Shown here: positions 10,131-18,874 of the stretch, in pieces
How the letters are laid out: every line of letters begins with the position of its first letter
Position numbering within the stretch: the stretch's first letter is position 1
Source: Lacticaseibacillus hegangensis
GTDB lineage: Bacteria > Bacillota > Bacilli > Lactobacillales > Lactobacillaceae
Assembly: GCF_003946465.1 (NCBI RefSeq)
Contig: NZ_RHOL01000027.1
Span: 1-36,367, forward strand
Reading direction: 5' to 3'
Length of the DNA: 36,367 bases
Program-made: the position numbers and the translations under genes
Notes under the pieces: generated by a model
Told to the model about the DNA's origin: nothing
Seen by the model: only the letters and a program-made list of their open reading frames with translations
Databases searched by the model: none

Positions 10131-11438
10131 TCACTTTTTCTGCTTCAAACTGGTCGCTTCAAACACCTGGTTGAACTCCTTGACTAATGCCTCAGGATCG
10201 CGCGCGTCCTCTTGAAGGTACGCATACAGCGCATACGTGGTCACCGCATCATACAGCGCCCCGTGCGCGAGCAGACTCAGCCCCAGGTAGTGGCGGTAGG
10301 TCGTCAGGCTGACTTCCGGGTTGCCCGGCATCGGCCCGGCCTGCTTGGCCAAAAGCGCGACGTCGATCAGCCGATACGGCTGCGGGTACAGGTTGAACTG
10401 GCGCCGCAGCACCGGCAAATCGCCGCCGTGCATCGAAAACCCCAGCAGGCTGTCCTCACCGATGAAATCGATGAACTGGCGGATCGCCTCGTTGGCCGGC
10501 AAGCCGTACTGCTTCAAGGTCTCTTCATGAATGCCCGTGACGCGCTGCGAATAGGTATTCAGGTGGCGCCGCGCCGGCACCTGGACGAACACGTTGAAGG
10601 TGTCGACAATGTGGTTGGCCTTGACCTTGACCGCGCCAATTTCCGTGATGAACATGCCTTCACGCGCGTTGCCACTGGAAAATTCCAGGTCAAACGCCGT
10701 AAAGTCGCTCACCGCCGTTTTTCCGTAGAGGACCTCGCGCTCGCCGCGGTTCAGCGCCGCCGAGCGGGTGCGCGGAAACTGCCGGCGCCGCAGATCTTTC
10801 GCCCGGGTCAGGACTTCCTGCTGCTGGCCGCTTCCGGCGCGGCCGCCCTGGCTGCGGCGACCCGCCACGATCGCCGGCATCGGCAAGCTGCCCAAAAAGC
10901 CGTGAAGCCATGGCTTGGCCAACTTGGCCTGAGTGACTTTGACACCAGCGAGGCCGGCTGCCTTAAGGGTCCCGCCGGCCACTGGGCCGTAAAGGGTGAC
11001 ACGCACCGGCGCGCCGTCTTCCTCCAGCCGCCACTGGTGCAAGATGGCCTGCAGCGTCAGCAGTTGATTTTGAATCTGCCGGATCTCGCGCCAGCGCGGG
11101 TACAGCTCCTTGGGCAACTGCGTCAAATCCCGCAGCGTTAAAACGTAGCTGTTCAAAACCCCGCGCAGCAGGCGGTCCGCCGCCTGGCCGGGCTTGGGTC
11201 CCTGGGGCTGGATCACTTGGGCCACCAGCGGCAGCGGTATGCCCTGGGCAATCGCCCGCGGCCACAGCCCCTGCAGGTGCATCGTCAGATCACCATCTTC
11301 GCTTAGTGCACTGGTGATCTGCTCAGGGTCGCCGCCGGCAAACGCAGCCAACAGCCGGACAGCGGCAGTCAGCTGCTTGGGCCACAGGTCCTCGTCCAGC
11401 GGTTTTTGCACTAATTGTTTAACTTCCTCGACGTCCAT
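10131..11438 (-). CDS. DEDDh 3'-5' exonuclease with unrecognised N-terminal half
   Basis: The C-terminal part (about residues 245-410 of 435) is an exonuclease fold of the DnaQ/PolC-epsilon type. Asp250 and Glu252 lie in AFDLEFSSG, an acidic residue sits in HGGDLPVLRRQF at about 337-348, and the HxAxxD motif is HGALYDAV (His392, Asp397). These would bind two metal ions and remove nucleotides from 3' ends. The N-terminal half is not one I recognise. It is largely helical, with a Gly/Arg-rich stretch (GRRSQGGRAGSGQQQE, about 193-208) and basic LRRRQFPRTR that could bind nucleic acid. The ATG at 11438 is chosen because GGAG lies 9 bases upstream; the ATG five codons earlier has no ribosome binding site. 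It appears to be a single-gene unit between two terminators. Confidence 0.8.
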   Translation of the reverse strand: MDVEEVKQLVQKPLDEDLWPKQLTAAVRLLAAFAGGDPEQITSALSEDGDLTMHLQGLWPRAIAQGIPLPLVAQVIQPQGPKPGQAADRLLRGVLNSYVLTLRDLTQLPKELYPRWREIRQIQNQLLTLQAILHQWRLEEDGAPVRVTLYGPVAGGTLKAAGLAGVKVTQAKLAKPWLHGFLGSLPMPAIVAGRRSQGGRAGSGQQQEVLTRAKDLRRRQFPRTRSAALNRGEREVLYGKTAVSDFTAFDLEFSSGNAREGMFITEIGAVKVKANHIVDTFNVFVQVPARRHLNTYSQRVTGIHEETLKQYGLPANEAIRQFIDFIGEDSLLGFSMHGGDLPVLRRQFNLYPQPYRLIDVALLAKQAGPMPGNPEVSLTTYRHYLGLSLLAHGALYDAVTTYALYAYLQEDARDPEALVKEFNQVFEATSLKQKK

Positions 11439-11505
11439 GTTGTCCCACTCCATTCGGCTTCAGCCTACCGAAAATCACACTGCTTTGCAACCGCTCACGT
11501 CACGC

Positions 11506-11531
11506 AAAAACCGCCAGCACAAGGCTGACGG
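11506..11531 (-). terminator. Terminator of the xpt-pbuX-purK-purB operon
   Basis: Minus strand CCGTCAGC-cttgt-GCTGGCGG followed by TTTTT, about 30 bases after the purB stop. Confidence 0.88.
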
Positions 11532-11559
11532 CCCGTTTGCAGGACCACAGGCGGGGCTT

Positions 11560-12861
11560 TTAGGCCTCGCCCAGGCCGATCCGATCAAAAATCTCATCCA
11601 CATGGCGCAGGTGGTAGTGATAGTCAAAGGCATCGTCCAGCGCCGCCTGATCCAGCCGATCGGTGACTTTCGGGTCGGCCTCAAGCAGCTGACGGAAGTC
11701 GCGGTGCTCGTCCCAGGCCTGCGCGGTCTTGGGCTGCACCAGATCGTACGCTGCTTCCCGGCTCATGCCCGTTTCAATCAGCTTGAGCATGACGCGCTGG
11801 CTGAAGATCAGGCCATGCGTCTTTTGCATGTTTGCCTTCATCGTCTCCGGGAACACATCGAGATTTTGGACGATGCCAGTGAAGCGGTGCAGGATGTAAT
11901 CCAATAAGCCTGTGGCGTCGGGCAGCATGATACGCTCTGCTGAGCTGTGCGAAATGTCTCGCTCGTGCCACAGCGGGACGTCTTCCAGTGCGGGAGTCGC
12001 GTAGCCGCGAATGATGCGGGCCAGCCCGGTGACATTTTCGGAGCTGATCGGGTTGCGCTTGTGCGGCATGGCCGAGCTGCCCTTTTGGCCGGGATTGAAG
12101 TGTTCCTCGACCTCGTGCACCTCGGTGCGCTGCAGGTGGCGGATCTCCAGGGCAAACCGCTCAATCGACGTTGCAATCAGGCCCAGGGTCTGAATGTAGT
12201 GGGCGTGCAGATCACGCGGCAGCACCTGCGTCGAAATTTCCTGAGCGCGGATGCCTAAGTGCTCGCAAACGTACGCCTCAACCGCCGGTGGCGTGTTGGC
12301 AAACGTCCCCACTGCGCCGGAAATTTTGCCGGCTTCGACATCGGCAGCCGCGTCGTCAAAGCGCTTGAGGTCGCGCTTTAGTTCGGAGTACCAGGTCGCC
12401 AGGACCAGGCCAAACGTGGTCGGTTCGGCGTGGACGCCATGGGTGCGGCCCATCATCACGGTGTGCTTGAATTCCTTGGCGCGGCGGCCGACCACAGCGA
12501 GCAGCGCCTCAAGGTCTTCGCGCAGGATGGCGTCGGCCTGCTTCAGGACGGCGCCTTGCGCGGTGTCAACCACGTCGGTGCTGGTCAGGCCAAAGTGCAC
12601 CCATTTTTTCTCCGGGCCAAGGGACTCGGAAACGGTGCGCGTAAAGGCCACGACGTCGTGGCGGGTGACGGCCTCGATCTCGTGGATGCGGTCGACGGTG
12701 AAGCTGGCGTTTTGACGCAGCGCCTTCACATCGGCTGCCGGGATCTCACCCAGCTGGCTCCACGCCTCGGCGGCCAGGATCTCAACTTCGAGCCAGGCCT
12801 GGTAGCGATTCTTCTCTGTCCACACGGCGGCCATTTCAGGGCGGCTGTAGCGATCGATCAT
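11560..12861 (-). CDS. purB: Adenylosuccinate lyase
   Basis: PurB cleaves SAICAR to AICAR in de novo purine synthesis and adenylosuccinate to AMP plus fumarate, a step also needed to make AMP from salvaged IMP. The 433-residue protein has the full family length. Visible motifs include the N-terminal [14 protein letters not shown], the active-site segment [14 protein letters not shown], and the fumarase-superfamily signature [17 protein letters not shown] with the catalytic serine. It starts one base after the purK-like gene ends and is last in an operon that begins with xanthine salvage genes. That fits a need for PurB in the branch from IMP to AMP. Confidence 0.97.
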   Translation of the reverse strand: MIDRYSRPEMAAVWTEKNRYQAWLEVEILAAEAWSQLGEIPAADVKALRQNASFTVDRIHEIEAVTRHDVVAFTRTVSESLGPEKKWVHFGLTSTDVVDTAQGAVLKQADAILREDLEALLAVVGRRAKEFKHTVMMGRTHGVHAEPTTFGLVLATWYSELKRDLKRFDDAAADVEAGKISGAVGTFANTPPAVEAYVCEHLGIRAQEISTQVLPRDLHAHYIQTLGLIATSIERFALEIRHLQRTEVHEVEEHFNPGQKGSSAMPHKRNPISSENVTGLARIIRGYATPALEDVPLWHERDISHSSAERIMLPDATGLLDYILHRFTGIVQNLDVFPETMKANMQKTHGLIFSQRVMLKLIETGMSREAAYDLVQPKTAQAWDEHRDFRQLLEADPKVTDRLDQAALDDAFDYHYHLRHVDEIFDRIGLGEA

Positions 12862-12862
12862 G

Positions 12863-13987
12863 TTAGTCCTCCTCTGTCAGGTTCAAGTGAAAGTGATCCG
12901 TTGCGTTCAAAAGCTGCGCCGCCTCAACCAGCGGCTTGTAAATCGTCATCGTGCCGATCAGGTCATCCCCGCTCGGGTAAAACTCAAACTGCCAGTCCGG
13001 CTTGATGCGCACCTGCGTCATCGCCGCGGCGGCATCGGCCGCCCGCAGCGGGATCATGACCCCCGGTCGCAGCAGCGAGAGCTTAGGCAGCGGCCACCCA
13101 AGCAGCGCGCGCAGGTGCATCGCCACTGGGCTGAACCCGGTGGTGCTGGCCAACACGTGGTTGGTGAGCTGCGGCGCCGGGTACAGGCGCTTGACGTACA
13201 GCGACTGGTTCGCGGTCATGAAGAGTTCAATGCCAAAGGCGCCAGTGTAATTCAGGTGCTTGGCGATCAGCTTGGCCACCCGCTGAATCTCCTGGTGCAC
13301 GGCGTCGCCGCCGGTAGCTGGCACGAACGCCGCCTTCAGCTGATGATGGGCAAAGACGGTTTGCACCACCGGCATGACCTTGATGTCGTCACCATTTTTG
13401 ACCACGGTGACCGCGTACTCGGTCGGATGATCAAGCCAGGCCTCCAGAATGTACGGCCGCTGCTGCAGCAACTGCTGGGCGTGGGTCACATCGTCCGGAC
13501 TGGTCAGACGCAGCTGCTGGTCGGCGCCCATGTCCTTTTGAATCGGCTTCAAAATGGCGGGCAGCCCAACCGACTCGATGGCCTTGGCGATGTCGCTAGG
13601 CCCCACCACCTGCGCGTACGGCAGAATGTTGACGTTGAGGTCGTCCAGGAAGACCATTTCCAAGTACCGGTCCTGGGTGACGGACAAAATGTCCACCCCG
13701 GAGGGCAGCTGGTGCTTGGTGGTCAGCTGCTGCAAGGCGTTGCCGTCGACGTTTTCATTGGCGAACGTCACCACCGTGGCCACTTCGGCCAGGCGCGACA
13801 GGGCTGCCGGATCCGTTGCCTTGCCGACGAGCGGAATGTCGGCCAAAGACAGCGCAATATCGCTTTCACTCGGCGCCAGGATGATGGTGTTCATCCCCAT
13901 TGCCTTCGCCGCGGCGGCCATGCTGTAACCCAGCGGACCGCCGCCGATGATGCCGATCCCGGCACCGGGTTGAATAAAATCAGTCAT
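12863..13987 (-). CDS. PurK-like ATP-grasp protein, probably catalytically degenerate
   Basis: The 374-residue protein aligns along its length with N5-carboxyaminoimidazole ribonucleotide synthetase (PurK). It has the nucleotide loop GIIGGGPLG (12-20), TFANENVDG (74-82, PurK has TxExENV), [10 protein letters not shown] (105-114), a GIELF segment (252-256) and the PurK-like C-terminal [12 protein letters not shown] (290-301). Key residues are changed. The glycine-rich ATP loop usually reading like RRGGYDGKGQ is here [11 protein letters not shown] (148-158). The metal-binding NExAPRxHNSGH block is [12 protein letters not shown] (266-277). No purE is nearby. The ATG at 13987 follows AAAGG at usual spacing; it overlaps the end of pbuX by 8 bases and runs straight into purB. 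It could be a pseudoenzyme or regulator, or a PurK with unusual chemistry. Confidence 0.8.
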   Translation of the reverse strand: MTDFIQPGAGIGIIGGGPLGYSMAAAAKAMGMNTIILAPSESDIALSLADIPLVGKATDPAALSRLAEVATVVTFANENVDGNALQQLTTKHQLPSGVDILSVTQDRYLEMVFLDDLNVNILPYAQVVGPSDIAKAIESVGLPAILKPIQKDMGADQQLRLTSPDDVTHAQQLLQQRPYILEAWLDHPTEYAVTVVKNGDDIKVMPVVQTVFAHHQLKAAFVPATGGDAVHQEIQRVAKLIAKHLNYTGAFGIELFMTANQSLYVKRLYPAPQLTNHVLASTTGFSPVAMHLRALLGWPLPKLSLLRPGVMIPLRAADAAAAMTQVRIKPDWQFEFYPSGDDLIGTMTIYKPLVEAAQLLNATDHFHLNLTEED

Positions 13988-15329
13988 GTTTGTCGACCTT
14001 TCGTGCCTGCGTCGCTTTTTCATTCAACCCGTCCGACTCTGGCAGCTCGGCAGGCGGCGTTTTGGCGTTAAAGAGTAAATTCAAGCCAACGGCGGACACG
14101 CTCGCCAGCAAAATCCCGGAGGAAAACAGCAGCTGCAGCGTCTTCGGCAGCGCCTGAACGATCTGCGGCTGAACGGTCACGCCCAGCCCCAGCCCAATCG
14201 AAATTGCGGCGACCAGTAAGTTCTTGTCGTCATGAAAATCGACCTGCTGGAGCATGCGGATGCCCTGGACGGCGACCATGCCGAACATGACCAGCATCGC
14301 CCCACCCAGCACGGGATTGGGAATGATCGTGGCCAGCGCCCCGATTTTTGGCAGCAGGCCCAGCAGCACCAAAAACAGCGCGGAGAACATCACCGGCTTG
14401 CGGGTCTTGATACCCGAAAGCTGCACCAGGCCAACGTTTTGCGAGAAGGTGGTGTACGGGAAGGTATTGAATATCCCGCCGAGCATCACAGCCAGCCCCT
14501 CGGCGCGGTAGCCTTTTTTCAGATCTGGCTGGTCAATTTTGCGGTCGACCACATCACCCAGGGCGAAAAAGACCCCGGTTGATTCGACCATCGAGGTCAG
14601 GGAAATCAGGATCATGGTGACGATTGAGCTCCACTCAAAGTGCGGGACCCCAAAATAAAACGGTGTGGGCACGTGGAACCAGCTGGCTTCGATCACCGGC
14701 CGAAACGACACCATGCCCATTAGGCCGCCCAGAAGCGAGCCGCCAATGAGCCCAATCAAAATGGCGATTGAGCGCACAAACCCTTTGCCCCACACGTTGA
14801 AGGCCAAGATCAACAACACCGTGAACATGCCGACAATCAGGTTGGCGCCGGAACCGAAACTTTTCGCCGCCACATTGCCACCGCCGAGATTCTGAAAGGC
14901 CACCGGAATCAGGGACAGCCCAATGACCGTGATCAGACTACCGGTCACCAGCGGCGGAAACAGCTTCCGCAACTTGGCAAACGGCTCGGCGATCAGGTAA
15001 ACGAAGACCCCGGCGGCAATGATTGCGCCGTACATCGTTTGAATATCGAATTTCTGGCCGATCATGATCAGCGGCGCCACTGCCTGCACGGCACACCCAA
15101 GCACCACCGGCAGCCGAATGCCGAAGAACTTGTTGCCGAAGACCTGCAAGGCCGTGGCGATTCCACACATGAAAATATCGATCGACACCAGGTAAGTCAT
15201 TTGTTCACTGGAAAACCGCAGGGCCGAGCCGATCAGAATCGGAACCAGGACCGACCCGGAGTACATGGCCAGCAGGTGCTGGATACCCAGCACTGCGGCC
15301 TTGGGCGCAGAGACGTCAGGCTGTTTCAT
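13980..15329 (-). CDS. pbuX: Xanthine permease (NCS2 family)
   Basis: This is a 449-residue integral membrane protein of the nucleobase-cation symporter-2 family, with about 12-14 transmembrane segments along the whole chain. It should bring xanthine into the cell by proton symport. The start QHLLAMYSGSVLVPILIG and the later GVPHFEWSS...STGVFFALGDVV region are characteristic, with the conserved acidic/polar site near TSMVESTGVF. The substrate is inferred from its neighbour: it follows xpt by 9 bases, the xpt-pbuX pairing known from bacilli. It overlaps the purK-like gene by 8 bases, so all four genes are almost certainly one transcript. Confidence 0.93.
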   Translation of the reverse strand: MKQPDVSAPKAAVLGIQHLLAMYSGSVLVPILIGSALRFSSEQMTYLVSIDIFMCGIATALQVFGNKFFGIRLPVVLGCAVQAVAPLIMIGQKFDIQTMYGAIIAAGVFVYLIAEPFAKLRKLFPPLVTGSLITVIGLSLIPVAFQNLGGGNVAAKSFGSGANLIVGMFTVLLILAFNVWGKGFVRSIAILIGLIGGSLLGGLMGMVSFRPVIEASWFHVPTPFYFGVPHFEWSSIVTMILISLTSMVESTGVFFALGDVVDRKIDQPDLKKGYRAEGLAVMLGGIFNTFPYTTFSQNVGLVQLSGIKTRKPVMFSALFLVLLGLLPKIGALATIIPNPVLGGAMLVMFGMVAVQGIRMLQQVDFHDDKNLLVAAISIGLGLGVTVQPQIVQALPKTLQLLFSSGILLASVSAVGLNLLFNAKTPPAELPESDGLNEKATQARKVDKHD

Positions 15330-15338
15330 TGCGACCTC

Positions 15339-15914
15339 CTAGTCTTCTTTGAAAATCACTTGGCCATCTTCAAACGCGGCGATCCGCGCCAGCGCTTCGA
15401 CCCGGATGTGACGCTGATCAAGCAGCGCGCGGCCTTTTTGAAAACTCTTTTCGATCACGACCCCAACGCCTTCCAGGTGCGCCTGAGCCTGGGCAATGAT
15501 ATCGATCAGGCCCTCGACGGCCTGGCCATTGGCGAGAAAGTCATCAATGATCAGCACATGGTCATCCGGCCCGAGAAACTTGGTCGCAATGGCGATCGTG
15601 TTGGCGCTTTTTTTCGTGAAGGAGTACACCTCGGCTGTATACAGGTGGTCCTTGAGGGTCAGACTCTTGTGCTTGCGGGCGAACACCACCGGCTTGTGGA
15701 AGGCCATCCCCGCGGCCAGCGCCGGCGCGATGCCAGAACTTTCAACCGTCAGGATTTTCGTGATTGGCGTGTCCTTGAAGCGAGCGTGGAACTCCTCACC
15801 CAGCGCCGACATCAGGTCCGGGTCAATCTGGTGATTCAAGAAACTGTCCACTTTTAATACATCGGCGCCTAACACCTGGCCATCTTGCTTGATCCTGTCC
15901 TCAAGTAATTTCAC
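15339..15914 (-). CDS. xpt: Xanthine phosphoribosyltransferase
   Basis: Xpt converts xanthine and PRPP to XMP, which feeds GMP synthesis. The 191-residue protein has the PRPP-binding motif VLIIDDFLANGQA and the family-specific VLKVDSFLNHQIDP near the N-terminus and FARKHKSLTL in the middle. The GTG at 15914 is chosen because its protein start (VKLLEDRIKQDG) lines up with known Xpt proteins and it follows AGGATGGGG. The frame stays open upstream to 16022, but that stretch contains the promoter. It is the first gene of xpt-pbuX-purK-like-purB. Bacilli control this pair by a guanine riboswitch; none is visible here. Confidence 0.95.
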   Translation of the reverse strand: MKLLEDRIKQDGQVLGADVLKVDSFLNHQIDPDLMSALGEEFHARFKDTPITKILTVESSGIAPALAAGMAFHKPVVFARKHKSLTLKDHLYTAEVYSFTKKSANTIAIATKFLGPDDHVLIIDDFLANGQAVEGLIDIIAQAQAHLEGVGVVIEKSFQKGRALLDQRHIRVEALARIAAFEDGQVIFKED

Positions 15915-15961
15915 TGCGTGTCCCCATCCTTCTTCGCGGTATGCCGCACTTAGTTGGTCAA

Positions 15962-15990
15962 ATTCTACCATAGTTTGACACCCATCACAA
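15962..15990 (-). promoter_or_regulatory. Candidate promoter of the xpt operon
   Basis: Minus strand -35 TTGTGA (15985-15990), a 17-base spacer and -10 TAGAAT (15962-15967). Transcription would start near 15955, leaving a leader of about 40 bases with only a small GCGG-cata-CCGC hairpin, too short for a purine riboswitch. Confidence 0.6.
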
Positions 15991-16105
15991 TTTGCCAAAC
16001 GGCGAATGTGCGACTTTTCCAATTGGTCAAAACTTGCCCAGAGACCTGGATAGTCCGTGACAGACGGCCAATTTGACCGGCTGGTACCGAGCCATGGCCC
16101 ACTTT

Positions 16106-16147
16106 AAAAAAGTCCCGATAATTCGTCTTTCGAGGAATTTATCGGGA
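16106..16147 (-). terminator. Terminator after the GH73 gene
   Basis: Minus strand TCCCGATAAATTC pairs with GAATTATCGGGA across a CTCGAAAGAC loop, followed by TTTTTT after one base. It lies 40 bases past the GH73 stop. Confidence 0.88.
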
Positions 16148-16187
16148 AAATCAGCATAAAAATGAAAGCTTTGGGAGAATAATCCGA

Positions 16188-16778
16188 TCACTGATCATAT
16201 CGGTTCAGGTCATACGTGTTGATCAGCCGGATCAGCTTGGCCGCATAGGTGGGGTCGGTCGCATACCCGGCGCTTTGCAGCGCCTTGGCCGCGGTTTCAA
16301 AGTCCGTTGCTTGGCGCACGCCGTCGTACAGGTGCGGGTTCCACTGCGGCCCGTGGACCAGCAGCTCGGCGTGGGCCTTCATCGAGGCCTGGTCGCTGGG
16401 ATAGACCCGAAACCGCGCCGACACCGTGACCCACTTGCCATTTTGGTACTCCTGGGTCTTCAGCAGCCGCGAATTGGCCGGGTCGTCGTCCTTGATGCCG
16501 AACAGGTTGTGGTAATCCTTGGCAAGCGTGGACTCCCCCCAGTCCGACTCCAAAATGGCCTGCGCCAGCGTGATGCTGGGCAGGACCTGATACTGATTCT
16601 GCAGTGTCTGCGCATAGGGCGCCAGGCGCTTAATGAACGCCGTGTGCGGTGCCGGCGGAGGCGGTGCGGCCTCTGGCTTGGGCCGCAGGTTCAGGCTTGC
16701 CCCCACCGCCACGGCGATCAGCAGCGCCGCCAGCAGGGCCCAGAGCGGCTTGGGCAGAGACTTTCGGCGTTTGGCCAT
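16188..16778 (-). CDS. Membrane-anchored GH73 endo-beta-N-acetylglucosaminidase
   Basis: This 196-residue protein should cut glycan strands of peptidoglycan at the cell surface. Residues 1-10 are basic and a single membrane segment follows (LWALLAALLIAVAVGASL, about 13-30) without a lipobox or clear cleavage site. A short proline-rich linker leads into a GH73 (LytG/FlgJ-type) domain from about residue 45 to the end. It contains PSITLAQAILESDWGESTLA with the catalytic glutamate, NLFGIKDD, and FRVYPSDQASMKAHAELL. There are no separate wall-binding repeats, so it is a minimal anchored form. Its ATG overlaps the stop of the upstream gene (ATGA), which indicates translational coupling. Confidence 0.9.
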   Translation of the reverse strand: MAKRRKSLPKPLWALLAALLIAVAVGASLNLRPKPEAAPPPPAPHTAFIKRLAPYAQTLQNQYQVLPSITLAQAILESDWGESTLAKDYHNLFGIKDDDPANSRLLKTQEYQNGKWVTVSARFRVYPSDQASMKAHAELLVHGPQWNPHLYDGVRQATDFETAAKALQSAGYATDPTYAAKLIRLINTYDLNRYDQ

Positions 16779-17278
16779 CAGTCGGACTCACGCGGCGCCG
16801 GCAGCTGCTTTTTCGTCCACTCGAGTAGGGTGAGCTGCTTGGTTTCAAGCTTTTGCAGGTCCTTGGCCGGCACGATGAAATCAAGCAAGTCGACCAGCCC
16901 GTGAGCGCCGTAGTCCATGCGAATCTGCAGGTGCGCCGTGCTGCCGGCTTCATCTTTGGTTTCCTTGACCGCCGTCTGCACCCCGCTTTGCCGCAGCCAG
17001 GCTTGCGCAATCGTCGCCTTGGCCTCCTGAAAGCGCCAGGCAACGCCTTCCTCGCTGGGCGCAGTCGCGTTCAAGACCACAATTTTTTGCGCAAGCATCC
17101 ATTCGTAATCCGTAAACAAGTAGCGCAGTCCATCGCGCTGCTTGGCTGTCAGCGCGGCATCGCCTGAGGCCACCGCGGCAAGCGGAATATGCAACTTGGC
17201 CGCCAGCACGGCGTTGCCCTTGTCCCGGCGCGGCTGCAGCATCATCGCGGCTAATTCCAGTAATGTTTGATCGTCCAT
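16778..17278 (-). CDS. Hypothetical protein coupled to the GH73 gene
   Basis: I do not recognise this 166-residue protein. It is soluble with no signal peptide or membrane segment. It begins with a helical part (DDQTLLELAAMMLQPRRDKGNAVLAAKLHIPLAAV), contains an acidic central region, and ends in a charged helix (LQKLETKQLTLLEWTKKQLPAPRESD). The start at 17278 has GAGGTGATACC before it. The stop codon overlaps the start of the GH73 hydrolase gene, so the two are made from one message. No more specific role can be given. Confidence 0.75.
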   Translation of the reverse strand: MDDQTLLELAAMMLQPRRDKGNAVLAAKLHIPLAAVASGDAALTAKQRDGLRYLFTDYEWMLAQKIVVLNATAPSEEGVAWRFQEAKATIAQAWLRQSGVQTAVKETKDEAGSTAHLQIRMDYGAHGLVDLLDFIVPAKDLQKLETKQLTLLEWTKKQLPAPRESD

Positions 17279-17386
17279 GGTATCACCTCGAGTCTATTTT
17301 AACAGACTGAACACCGCCGGGACACGCAGTCGCGCTAGTATTTAGTGAGCAAATCGATTACCATTAAAGCGACAGGAGGTGGGCAT

Positions 17387-18019
17387 GTGAAAAAAATCGG
17401 CATCATTCTACTCGGCTTGGTCTTTCTGGCCGGCTGCAGCGGCGTGGGGTTCAACCAGAAAGCGCAGCTGCAAGGCGCCACCAGTACCCTGAAAACACAA
17501 GTGGCCGTGCAAAGCAACCAGCTGGCCCTCATTGATGCAGACGCCGCGGCTTTTCCGTCCACTTTCCAAAAGGCCTACGCCAAGGACAACCGCCAGACGT
17601 TCGACCAAACCGGCCCGGTGAACGCGCTGATTCAACGTCGCACCAAGGCGTACAAACGCCTCGAAAGCGCGCAGACGGCCATCGAAACGGCCACGACCAC
17701 ACTGACCAAGGCAAGCTCACAGCAAACTGCCAACCTGCCGACCGCGACCTTGACCGACACGCTCAACAGCCTGAAACTGGCCAAGCTCGATCACAAGACC
17801 TTCGACGCCTATTACCGCGAAATGACCAGCGCCGAAACCGCCTTTTTCGCCGCCGTGGCCAAGGACCCAAGCGATACTGCCGCGATCAACGCGGCGCTGG
17901 GCAGGCTTAATGAGTACAGCAGCTCGCTCAGCCAGCAGGCCGAGATCGTGCAGGCCAACCTGCAAATGCTCAGTCAAAATGTCGCGACGCTGAGCAAAGC
18001 AGTCGATAAGATGAAATAG
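17387..18019 (+). CDS. Small helical lipoprotein
   Basis: This is a 210-residue predicted lipoprotein of unknown role. The signal peptide VKKIGIILLGLVFLAGCSG carries a lipobox (LAGC) with the lipidated cysteine near residue 17. The mature part lacks other cysteines and is rich in Ala, Gln, Thr and Lys with long predicted helices, such as RTKAYKRLESAQTAIETAT and YREMTSAETAFFAAVA. The start is GTG at 17387, seven bases after AGGAGG (17374-17379). An ATG at 17385 overlaps it in another frame and is followed at once by TGA. The gene is divergent from the GH73 pair and single. It resembles the lipoprotein at 33847-34413 in length, composition and helix pattern, though I cannot prove homology by eye. 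Confidence 0.85.
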   Translation: MKKIGIILLGLVFLAGCSGVGFNQKAQLQGATSTLKTQVAVQSNQLALIDADAAAFPSTFQKAYAKDNRQTFDQTGPVNALIQRRTKAYKRLESAQTAIETATTTLTKASSQQTANLPTATLTDTLNSLKLAKLDHKTFDAYYREMTSAETAFFAAVAKDPSDTAAINAALGRLNEYSSSLSQQAEIVQANLQMLSQNVATLSKAVDKMK

Positions 18020-18061
18020 TTTTTCTCGAGGGTGAGACATCATGCGATTTTAGTTCAAAGT

Positions 18062-18110
18062 AGAAACGCCCCTGCACCACGATTTCAAATCGCGGCGCAG
18101 GGGCGTTTCT
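18062..18110. terminator. Bidirectional terminator-like hairpin
   Basis: AGAAACGCCCCTGC (18062-18075) is the exact reverse complement of GCAGGGGCGTTTCT (18097-18110), and the interior can extend the stem. It sits between two convergent genes, so it probably stops both, although the U-tracts are short. Confidence 0.75.
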
Positions 18111-18162
18111 ATCCTTGGCGTCGCTTGAGGGAAAGCGACAGCCAATCTGGTCTTATTTTCGA

Positions 18163-18777
18163 TTACTTTGCCCGCCGCCGCTTTTGCACGACCAACAGGG
18201 CCTGCCCCAACACCGGCGTGACCACTGCCGCCATGGCCGCTTCTGCCACCGCGTTGATGGCAAACGCCCCGGCCAGGACCAAGCCCAAATTCCCGGCGTC
18301 AGCGCCAGGCACCACGCTGCTGGCCCGCTGGGCAAAAAAGAGCCAGGTCAGTAAGATCACCAAGGCGGTGTTCGTCAGTGCCCCGCAAATGCCTGCCAGA
18401 CTCAGTTTGACGGTGGTCAGACGCCCACTGCGACGGCTTTTGAACACATGGTTGAAAACCACCGCCGCCACGACGCCAACCAGCACGCGCGGCACAATGG
18501 CGATGACCGGATTTTGAAAGAGCAAAAGGGTCATGGGATCGCCCGGCGCAGTGTAGGCCTTGATCAAACTGACCACACCCCAAAGCAGTCCCATCGTCGC
18601 GCCGCCGGGCACATCCAGCAGCACGCCGGCGAGAATGACGGTCAGATGAATGGTCGAAATCGCCGGCCACGCCGGAAACAGGCGAATGTAGCCGACCATC
18701 GGAACATACGCCTGCAGAATAATGAGGGCTCCAAATATGCCAAGCAGCGTGATTGTGTGCGTCGAATGCGTTCGCAT
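18163..18777 (-). CDS. ECF transporter S component
   Basis: This 204-residue membrane protein has about six transmembrane segments. It is typical of the substrate-binding S components that join shared EcfA-EcfA'-EcfT modules to import vitamins. The pattern TITLLGIFGALIILQAYVPM, then STIHLTVILAGVLLDVPGGATMGLLWGVVSLI, then VIAIVPRVLVGV matches the family often annotated as PanT-like (pantothenate). The substrate is a guess and no vitamin riboswitch is seen upstream. The ATG at 18777 has GGAGGTG before it. No ECF energising genes are in the window. It appears monocistronic between a terminator and the convergent hairpin. Confidence 0.85.
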   Translation of the reverse strand: MRTHSTHTITLLGIFGALIILQAYVPMVGYIRLFPAWPAISTIHLTVILAGVLLDVPGGATMGLLWGVVSLIKAYTAPGDPMTLLLFQNPVIAIVPRVLVGVVAAVVFNHVFKSRRSGRLTTVKLSLAGICGALTNTALVILLTWLFFAQRASSVVPGADAGNLGLVLAGAFAINAVAEAAMAAVVTPVLGQALLVVQKRRRAK

Positions 18778-18836
18778 GGTAGCACCTCCGAATTCATGAT
18801 GTCATTAGTTTACCCCATAAACATCCGCTTGGGGAC

Positions 18837-18858
18837 AAAAAAACGGCTCAGCGCCGTT
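18837..18858 (-). terminator. Terminator after the AP2-domain gene
   Basis: Minus strand AACGGC-gctga-GCCGTT followed by TTTTT, 17 bases beyond the stop codon. Confidence 0.8.
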
Positions 18859-18874
18859 GTCATTAACGAAAAAT

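Noticed and set aside
15915-16022. Longer xpt product starting at 16022
   Set aside because: The extra 36 residues have no homology and cover the promoter; the GTG at 15914 has the ribosome binding site and matches the family's start.
15915-16110. Purine riboswitch upstream of xpt
   Set aside because: The TTTCTAC core of the three-way junction is absent. A GACTAT-like piece near 16050 is not in a foldable context, and the likely promoter lies downstream of it.
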